A stretch of 64,000 bases of DNA from Larimichthys crocea (lineage: Eukaryota; Chordata; Actinopteri; Sciaenidae). The position numbers and the translations under genes are program-made. The notes below the pieces were generated by a model that saw nothing but the letters and a program-made list of their open reading frames with translations, ran no database searches and was not told the DNA's origin. This document shows, one piece after another, positions 56,501 to 64,000 of this stretch. Within the stretch, counting starts at the first letter, position 1; each line of letters starts with the position of its first letter. The DNA lies in assembly GCF_000972845.2 (NCBI RefSeq), contig NC_040027.1:15731803-15795802 (forward strand), given 5' to 3'.

Positions 56501-59500
56501 GAGAATGTTTGCTGACATCCCGGACCTCCTGAGAGAAAATGGTTTATACCACGTCGAGTATCATTGAGTATCTTGGAGTGCTGTGAGTACAAAAAAAATA
56601 TAGGCATCAGGCAACAAATAAATAGAAAGTGAGATGTACAGAAGGATTTGTTCAAACTTTAATCAGAGCAAACCAACATGCCTTTTTCACAGCAAGAAAT
56701 GGACGGGTGTTTCAAATATCATTATTGATGGCTCTGGAGGTCAGTCATACTGGAGAAAGTTAGTTGATTGCTGAGTCTTATTCCAAGTTTATTAAGTGGC
56801 TCGGAGTGAGCTATACAATAGTGGCTTGACGATGGTTGATTGAGTCTTTTGTTGAGCCACTTTCCATCAGTATTTTACGACCTCAGAGTTAAACTCAACA
56901 ATCGACTATCTTCCTTTAGTATGACCGACCCCAAGTGTCAGAATGCCACTGCATCAGCAACATTAAGGCCACATACGTGGCGCAACTAAATCAGCTGTGT
57001 TATGGAATTTTCTACCCTTAGGTTACACAAGGTCACGTGTGGGCCTTGAGGTCCTCAGCAGTATTAATTGTTTGGCTTTGACTAGGTGCCAGTCTATCTC
57101 AACACTGTGGTGGCCAGGGTCGAAGAGACCTATTGCTGCTTGCTTCCTAGACATAATAAATAGCTTCCAATCTGCGTAAACAGACATCTGTGTCTCCAGA
57201 CTAGAATATGCTGACAATAACACCTCCATGGGAAAAGACATTCTCTTTGACTAATTCTGGGCGTGTAGCATTTGTGGTGTTATCTTTGGGTTTAAAGTCG
57301 ATCCACCAGCACGAGTTCGGCAGAATTTGAGACCGACTCAGGCACTTCTGATGTGCTTTGAGAGTGTCTCTAATTCTCCTTGATCAAGCGTCAATAAATA
57401 ATACAGCATAAGACATCACAGGCTCTTGAACACTTTCTTCTTTCCTGACCTCACCATTCTCCTTTGACTTCAGGAAATTTCTCCACAACAAGCTGCAGCC
57501 AACAGTTCAACATTTGTTGAACGTATTTGCTTTCGATAAAAAGATTGATACCACTCTCATGCATGCGTTAAATATGGAGCTGGAACTAGGAGCGTTTATC
57601 TTAATTCATGTAATTTAGTATGATGACTGGAAACAGGAAGAATTTGTAGTTTCAGAAGAACTAATGGAGTAGGATTGACAAAGCAGTTTATCCCTCTGCC
57701 CTACACCTCTGTATCGCGACTCCTGAGGGAGCTTTAAAGGTGCTGCTAGGTGGATTTTTGAACTGAGCCAGTTCAACTCCTGCTTTCACTCTATATGCTA
57801 AGCTAACTGTCTCCCGGCTATGGCTCGGTACTTGAGAGTGGTATCACTGCTCTCATCTGACCTGAAGCAAGAAAGAGAATAAGCATACAGTTTCCCCCCA
57901 AATGTCGAACTAATGCTTTACTAAATGATTACTCCTTTGTCTGGTGGGTCATGGACTTCTGCAACACATCTACCTGTGGAGGATGTAACTAACAGACCTT
58001 TTTCACAGCAGCCATTTTGACATGTAATAGTAGGGTCAATGCACGTGTCTCCAATGATACTAATTAAGGTTCTGTTCTGAGCCTTTCCAGTGAACCAACA
58101 TGCACCACAGCAGCACCCTGACTCTGTTTGACCTGAATAGAACGAAACCTTAGTTAGTATCATTGGTAACACATGTGTTTACCTTCCTATTTAATGTCAA
58201 AATGGCTGCTGCGAGGAAGGTCTACTATAAGAGTCTACAAAACAATAAGACAGGATCCTGTCAAGGGGTCTGTGTCTGCTCAGCTGGGGTCGCTGGACAG
58301 AGGACCTTCATCTTCTCTTTCTGTTTCTGACTGGACAGCAACAAATCAACAGGATTATAATGATATTGGAAATATATACAAGAAGCCTGCCTTAATATAC
58401 ATATACACATATACTCTCCTTCCGCCGTTACTACCTCACACTCAGGCTAACCTCCGCACAGTCCCTTCTAACCAAAAATGTAAAATGTTTGAGAGGATGT
58501 GGATTACTAAAGCCGACACTGCTCCATGTGAATACACAACTGCAAACACACACAGTAGCAGGTAATTCACAATATACACATAATAAAAACTACTTTCCCC
58601 CCTTACTTTCAAAATACTGTATATTTCAGCAACCACAGTTTTACATGATGCAGCGCATATCCACCCAAATGATTACATTACACGCCAGTGGACACGTCAA
58701 CTTCTAAAGGCACTGACAACAGCCTATCATTTCCCCAAACACTCCCGGAGCGTGCTGAGCATGTCATGCAAAATTAGATTTCCTGCCTCTGAACATAATA
58801 ACCCATCAGAAATAATGGAATAATTTCATAATACTTACATGTTCTGCGGTGGGTAAATTCCCCTTTCATCCTTGTTGGAAGAGCTCAGAGACAGAAGTCT
58901 ATGTGACTCTCTCTCACCACTATAATCCAAATGTAAATGTAAAACTAGATCTGCGCTATCGATTCCCATTAAAATCTTCTCTCTGTCCTTTCTTATACAG
59001 GATTGATCCAGCAATCAAATACTGCTTCTGAGCATTGAAACACCTGCTATAAAACGTGTTATCAATAAGTGTATATACAATGTTCTTACTTGGGAAAACT
59101 CAAACATTGTGTTTTTAATGATCTGAAAACATTTGCCCAAGCTGAAAATGGAACCGCAGAGAAACAGTGCATCAATTGGAGAAGTGAATCAACATTTCTT
59201 TTACACATTTATGCAGCTATTCAGCTGCCAATATTAGAAAAATATGTCGGAAATCAGCGGTGGGGCTGAATATATGCGTGATTAATGATCGGAGGCTTAT
59301 GAGAGTGTACAAATTCTAGTCTAGCCATCTTTCCTCAAGATCTCACCATTGTGTCATCAGATAATAGTCTCTTTTTTTTCAGTTATATAAAAAAAAACCC
59401 ATCATCATCTGCATGACACATCGCCACGACTGGACCCTGGGCGACTGATTAAGGATTAAGGTGTCCGATATGCTCACACGGCACCGTTCTCGCCTAATCA

Positions 59501-62500
59501 GGCCCAGGGGACGCTGATGAGCAGACAAACGGATCACATGAGCGGTGAGCATTAGAAATCAGGTAGAGAACACTCAGCGTGGAGCTGACAAACACCACTG
59601 ATAAGACAAGACATTACATTGGGGTTACTCGGTGAAAAAGAGGCTGACGGGAGAAGATGAAAAGACACCGGTGATTCTAACTGACTGATTAAGGTCAGAG
59701 GTGGGCTGGATGCTGGGGACGCGTGACAGTGTGTCAGCGGTGGTGCAACACCATGCTTGTGAGGGAAATACCATTCCTTTCATACGAGTATAGAGCTCTG
59801 TGATTCAGGCGGAAGAAGCATGTTCTGTGCGCTGGTGGCATCTGATGATAAACCATCTGTTAAAGCCCAGGAATTTTCTTAAGTTATGAGCTTTAGTGAA
59901 GCCTTTAAGGCTTATCCAATAACCCAGTGATGAAGAGGACAGTAAGGGGAGACATTTTATTTAGTTCTACAAGAGAGTATAGGTTAAAGTCACCCAGAAG
60001 TTTTGGGGTTAAGAAGCAGATGATGAATCATCTTATTTCCTGTCACCTCGCTACTCTCTGAAATAAAATATCGCCTCACCATACTTTATATCCTGCTAGT
60101 AATGTGACTGATTGTTAGCCCTCATCTACCATTAACGTCTATGTTCAGATCAAGATGACACTATTTGCTTTAAAGGAGACAGACGTGACGAATGTGAAGA
60201 ATAAGAAGACTCACATATCAAGCAAATTTGCACCTACTGACAGCAAAGACATTTAGATTTAGTCATAACGGATGCTTTTATCCAAAGCGAAAAAGCAAAA
60301 CAATCAAGGCACAAGGACAACTTTATAGGCAAGCATAAGTGATTTGATTTTAATGCAGGCTGCTACAGGTAAGCTCATTGAGCAGCAGGGTAACATGTGC
60401 CTTTTTGGGTTGATTGAGGACCGGGTTGAATCGTTCTGGGTCTACTTTGCAGGCTGGAAGGCCCGTCAAGAGGGCGTTACAGTAATCGAGTCGTGAGATG
60501 ACTACTCAGGAGTTGGCATGTTGAGTCAGGTTAGGTAAAGTCTGATTTTTCTTATGTTGTAAGGTACGAAGCAGCTCGACCGGAGAACTGAGGTAACATA
60601 AATAGATCAGAGAAGGTTAGCTGGTCATTGATCATGCCTCCTGAGTTTTGGCAAAGAGCAAGAGTAACCTTTAAGAGCAGCTTTCAGAGGATCATACGTT
60701 TGATCACGTATATGTTAAGAGCAGGAATAACCAAACAGTCACAAGGATTTACCCCACATCTACCCTTTTCTAAATGACACATTAAAAAAACATCAATGCG
60801 ACATATTTATGATGTGTAAATATATAAATAGGGAGGAAATAATGGGAAATGAAAGTGGAAGCTGGGAGGAAATTCTGCTGTTGGCATACATGAGAGAAAT
60901 ATTATGATGAGGAGAATTTAGTACCACACTGACAAGTATGGATGGAAAGGACCGCCAATAAACTGCCAACTTTTTCCCTGTTTGTGATAAATGCAATTTA
61001 AATAAAACATCCGACAAATATTGAAATGCAAATAGTGAGTTGATGATCATGACCAATATTTTATTCAGTCTAAAACATAAAACGTGACTTAAAAGTCACA
61101 TGCTCACTTCTGTTTCTGCACTGCAGTCATCTGTAATCTGCGACATATACCCTTTTGTTTGTGAGTAGGATAAAAGTGAAGTCTGATCAATACGGGGCCA
61201 CGCTCTGAGGCTAAAACAGAAAAGCTATTCACAGCCGCCAGTGGCTTCTTGTGTCTCCACCTAGCTATTAAGATGTCTTCTTGCCACTGGTCATGAGTCT
61301 GACCTGTATGCAAATGTGTGGCAAAAATAAGCTCTAATAGACTCTCAGAGGAGCATGTGGTGGCCTAACTCCAGTGCCAACTGGGGACATGGAGCGGCGT
61401 ATAAAAGGATTTAACCAACCAATAAGTTTGCTCACCTCGTTCTGCTGTGTTTAAGTTTCCCGGACATAAAGCAGAAAGTGCTTTGCGCCTCGAGACGTAC
61501 TTCGTTTTTAGCTTAGATATAATATCTGGCAGAGGAAACAGAGCCGTGACATGAGAAGTACGTGGAGGACTTTTTAAAGACGAGGATGATGAGAGATCGG
61601 TGAGCAGTAATCAGTGTGAATGTGGAGAACGTGGACTGAGTGAAGAGGTGCAGCGTTAATCTCTTCCGTCGCACAGAGACGTGTGCAGTGTAAAGTATGA
61701 CACACTCGGGATGTTCAGAATTTCCTGAAGGTACACGCTGTCAGTCTCTGTAGCAGAAATGGGCTTCAACACTTGTTAGCAGTGTGTTTCGGAACATTTT
61801 GTCACTTTTTCTCACTTCCCTATCTTATGATTCTTCTCACAGGATCTCAAACTAAAGATCTGACAGCACAGCAAGGTTGTTTCTCCTTTGCCCTTTTTCC
61901 TCAGTCTCACTCTGCCTCCTTCTGTCCGATTCCTCGCTGCCTCTCGCCCCTCGCAGCCTCGTCTTCTTTTTCAGCGTCCTCCTTTTACATCCCGCTCCTC
62001 TCTGCCTCCTTACCTCTCTGTCAGTCATTTTAATCACCTCAGCAAATCTCAGCATACTCCGTGACACTCTCCCCTCTCCCCTTCTTTCCAATCCAATCCA
62101 CCTCATTGCTCTCACCTGTTCCCTTCTTGCAGACGTAGGGCAGATTATAGTTGCAGGGCACATCGTTCCATTTGCCATTCTCATGAGCAATCATAACCAC
62201 GCAGTCTTCTCCTCCAGCAAAGAAGTTGTCGGGTTGGTTTTCACGCCAGTTCTCATATTGCTGCGCACACATGCACAAAAAAAACAGAAATCATTACTAT
62301 TCTACAATTAAACATAATTTTAGGCACCGATTATTGATCACACAGTCTACTTTTCCTTAATAATAATAATCAATAATAATCAATCTGTGTTTTTCTTTCC
62401 TCCTTGTGTGTTTTTTTTTTCCACTTTTGATGTTGTGATGTTTTTGTTGTGTATAATGATAGAAGTGGTGATATAACTCTTGCTGACAAAAGAACATCAT

Positions 62501-62759
62501 CATGAAAATATTTTGTTGGGATCGATTTTTTAGTTTTTTCCCATCAAACTGCTGTTCAGGATGTCTCCAGCTGCGATACTTAGCACCTCCATATGTATAC
62601 AGTTCCTCCAGAGCCTCAAACTCCACTGGGAATGACAGCCGACTGAGAGACAAAACAGAGACAGCTAGTTTCTCACCAGGTCCATCTTGTCGGTCCACTG
62701 AAAGTCGTCCTCCACTGTACGATCATTCAAGCCGATCCAGGTGTTGTCATGGCTTAGAC
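50426..62759 (-). CDS. ncan: Neurocan, 3' part of the gene (C-terminal G3 region), 5' part beyond window
   Basis: Four minus-strand exons splice in frame to the C-terminal half of a lectican G3 domain: middle and last C-type lectin exons, one sushi domain and a basic tail, ending TGA at 50428-50426. The lectin fold has [15 protein letters not shown] (ligand/Ca2+ site) and [18 protein letters not shown]. Neurocan is a secreted chondroitin sulfate proteoglycan of brain matrix; its G3 end binds tenascins and cell-surface partners, its G1 end binds hyaluronan and link protein. The tail ([19 protein letters not shown]) matches the His/Arg-rich neurocan end and not brevican, aggrecan or versican. 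It lies tail-to-tail with hapln4, as in human. The first lectin exon and everything upstream are past base 64000. Confidence 0.9.
50563..51864 (-). other. ncan last intron
   Basis: About 1.3 kb, AT-leaning, with short A runs near 51457; no recognised element. Confidence 0.7.
51865..52047 (-). CDS. ncan: ncan exon: sushi (CCP) domain
   Basis: Exactly 183 nt, phase 1-1, between acceptor tcctacag and donor gtgagt. Reads [40 protein letters not shown] and [16 protein letters not shown]. Four cysteines and the GKWDRP tryptophan are in sushi positions. Confidence 0.95.
55085..55545 (-). mobile_element. Truncated hAT-like transposon relic with BED-finger frame
   Basis: The minus-strand frame 55396-55127 contains [17 protein letters not shown], then [18 protein letters not shown] and [12 protein letters not shown]-x2-C followed by H-x4-C, a BED-type zinc finger as found at the N-terminus of hAT transposases. 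Both ends are rich in imperfect CCCGACCCGG-type repeats (GGCCCGACCCGGCCCCGGCC left, GCCCGCCCCGGGCCCGATTG right). The catalytic domain is absent. Confidence 0.7.
57001..57446 (-). mobile_element. Family E repeat, inverted copy
   Basis: Reverse complement of the element at 19967-20390 with scattered differences, one extra ~25-bp stretch near 57385-57410 and small indels. Shares the GGTTACACAAGGTCACGTGT end. Confidence 0.7.
57525..57905 (+). mobile_element. Family C repeat pieces
   Basis: AAAAGATTGATACCACTCTC at 57539 and, in inverted sense, GAGAGTGGTATCACTGCTCT at 57834 followed by GCAAGAAAGAGAATAAGCAT are both signature segments of this repeat. Confidence 0.55.
57995..58222. mobile_element. 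Foldback (hairpin) MITE in ncan intron
   Basis: The left arm 57995-58080 (CAGCAGCCATTTTGACATGT, CCAATGATACTAATTAAGG) is imperfectly complementary to the right arm 58138-58222 (CCTTAGTTAGTATCATTGG, TGTCAAAATGGCTGCTG), with a ~57-bp loop. In either orientation the RNA would form an ~85-bp stem. No coding capacity. Confidence 0.75.
60240..60720 (+). repeat. Decayed teleost interspersed repeat
   Basis: GGATGCTTTTATCCAAAGCG, GCGTTACAGTAATCGAGTCG, TGAGATGACTACTCAGGAGT and TTTTTCTTATGTTGTAAGGT follow the order of a common fish repeat ('gttgcagtagtcaaggcgtgagatgac'), with large deletions. Confidence 0.5.
62116..62260 (-). CDS. ncan: ncan exon: end of C-type lectin domain
   Basis: 145 nt, acceptor gtgcgcag. 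Reads [40 protein letters not shown] and [12 protein letters not shown] and WND are the sugar/calcium-site motifs. Donor gtgaga, phase 1. Confidence 0.95.
62677..62759 (-). CDS. ncan: ncan exon: middle of C-type lectin domain
   Basis: 83 nt, acceptor catcctcag, donor gtgaga. Reads [20 protein letters not shown] then WTDKMDL. Starts with two bases of a split codon and ends in phase 0. Confidence 0.92.
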
Positions 62760-64000
62760 CTGAGGATGTGGTAATAAACAGAAGAAATAAATACAAGGCA
62801 AGACAGAAAGGTACAAGTCCAAGAAATAGCACCTACTGTAAGAACATAATACATTCTTACAATGATGGGTCTAGAAGCTTTGTATAAATGTGAATTAACT
62901 CAAGAACCCTCGCTGTCATCTTCAGGGTTATTTTCCCAAACCTCACAAATCTCCCCCAAAGAGTCATAGAAACACTGTACAGCTGTTCACAGATTCAGTA
63001 GTGATGCCCATAAATGATTGTTACTGTGTAGAAGCAGCGGAGTGTTCACTAGTATTACATAATGTGCTGTAGGTTATTGTTCTTCGTGCAACAGGTTCCA
63101 CAAATGAAGCCTGACTCAGTCCAGCATCTTCCCTCTCTGGCCTCAGCTGGGAGGGGAACATTAATGGAGATATAGTGGTTCTGTCTCTGATGCACTCGTG
63201 ATGAGATTTCTGTTTGTGCGAAAGGAATTTTCACTAATGGTGTTTTGGGTTAATCTCATTCGTGTGTTTGGGGGCATCTGTGTGCACGGCTGTACAGGCG
63301 CGTGCGTGTGCATGCGCATATGTAATGGAATTTCAATCACGGTGTATCTGATTAACATCATTACCAGGCCCATTAATCTTCCTAATGGCTCTGATCCCCT
63401 TATTGCAGGGGTGGAGACGTCCATTTTCGAGGCAATTAAACAGACTTTTTGGTAACCGTGAGCGTGGAGAAGAAAGATGGGTGTTAGACGGATTGCACTG
63501 TTCTGGCATCTGTCAGACACAGAAGGTGGATCCAATATTACAGGAGCTTGCTGCAGGTGATCTGGCTTTATTACGACACATGTGGCTGTGGAGTACTGCC
63601 AGGGGTCGAAAAGCTAAGAACGAGGAGATGAAGGTTTATGAGGCAAGGACTATAGATATTTGCATGGTGATGCTGCCAGACCCCAAATCTTGCAGTAAAA
63701 GTGTAGCAAATAATTCAGGACAGCGTGCATAAAATATCAGATGGGTGGCTACACATGACGACAAACTGAACGTAACAAGTCTTATTTTAATAAATACAAG
63801 TGTGGAGAGTCAGATAATGTGACAATTTCACATCTTTCTCACACAAATCAACAATAATCTAAATTAAATCAACTTCCATACCGATTTTATTCATCTTGCA
63901 TTTCTTTCAATGGACACAAATAAAATCATCTCACCCACTGTAGGTATTTTTCACTTGTTTCAAGACAAATCACATCCTGAGAAAGAATATGATAGTATAT
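62760..64000 (-). other. ncan intron continuing past the window edge
   Basis: The first lectin-domain exon (expected WxKFxGxCY motif) is not found in this stretch on the minus strand. Around 63320-63450 sequence is complex and ATTA-rich (GATTAACATCATTACCAGG, CCCATTAATCTTCCTAATGG), possibly regulatory; not tested. Confidence 0.45.

Larger units (their letters stand above)
52048..62115 (-). other. ncan intron of ~10 kb between lectin and sushi exons
   Basis: Holds a hAT-like relic (55085-55545), family E copy (57001-57446), family C piece (57525-57905), foldback element (57995-58222) and a decayed repeat (60240-60720). A pyrimidine-rich tract (61880-62030) lies next to the lectin exon donor. 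The remaining stretches show no exon with a recognisable domain. Confidence 0.65.

Noticed and set aside
57921..58172. Cys-rich 83-codon minus-strand ORF resembling a small secreted peptide
   Set aside because: It lies across the arms and loop of the foldback element, so its composition follows from the repeat.
61773..62190. Ser/Pro/Leu-rich plus-strand and Arg/Glu-rich minus-strand ORFs
   Set aside because: Both arise from a pyrimidine-rich tract next to the ncan lectin exon; the minus frame only becomes protein-like inside the exon, in another frame.
63161..63732. Plus and minus ORFs of 115-124 codons tested as the missing first lectin exon
   Set aside because: Neither contains the WxKFxGxCY or other C-type lectin hallmarks, nor suitable splice sites.

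Overview
This window comes from a vertebrate nuclear genome, almost certainly a spiny-rayed (percomorph-type) teleost. The genes are split by GT-AG introns, intergenic DNA is AT-leaning and rich in CA/GA/GAAA microsatellites, and many interspersed repeats are of kinds I recognise from ray-finned fish genomes. There is no operon, CRISPR array, phage or other prokaryotic-style system here.

Three protein genes can be reconstructed exon by exon. (1) tm6sf2, plus strand, complete, 10 coding exons between 4675 and 15838, encodes 381 residues: a polytopic ER membrane protein with two EXPERA domains. (2) hapln4, plus strand, complete, 7 exons between 23116 and 32086, encodes 392 residues: a brain link protein (signal peptide, Ig V domain, two link modules). 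Its initiator ATG is alone at the end of its exon. (3) ncan, minus strand, 3' part only: two C-type lectin exons (62759-62677 and 62260-62116), one sushi exon (52047-51865) and the terminal exon (50562-50426). The rest of ncan lies beyond base 64000. Order and orientation (tm6sf2> hapln4> <ncan) mirror human 19p13.11, which supports the paralogue assignments. hapln4 and ncan products act together in the hyaluronan matrix of perineuronal nets; tm6sf2 is a linked, functionally separate lipid gene.

Layout: 1-4674 upstream DNA with retroelement-like sequence, a GT tract and two GAAA tracts; 4675-15838 tm6sf2; 15839-23115 its 3' flank, with an old repeat in the 3'UTR, an exon-like orphan block and a nested repeat; 23116-32086 hapln4, with a TTAA-flanked MITE in intron 2; 32087-50425 a convergent intergenic region full of fish repeats, including a nested insertion with an 8-bp duplication and a tRNA-derived SINE; 50426-64000 ncan, whose roughly 10-kb intron holds a hAT-like relic with a BED-finger reading frame, an inverted copy of a repeat also present at 20 kb, and a foldback element.

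I found no clearly novel biological system. The best leads are gene-structure novelties in hapln4 (isolated start codon, an intron inside the Ig domain and another inside the first link module), the conserved Glu in tm6sf2 at the human fatty-liver variant site, and the nested transposon history. Exon junctions were deduced by eye from reading frame, GT/AG sites and family knowledge; no alignment was run.
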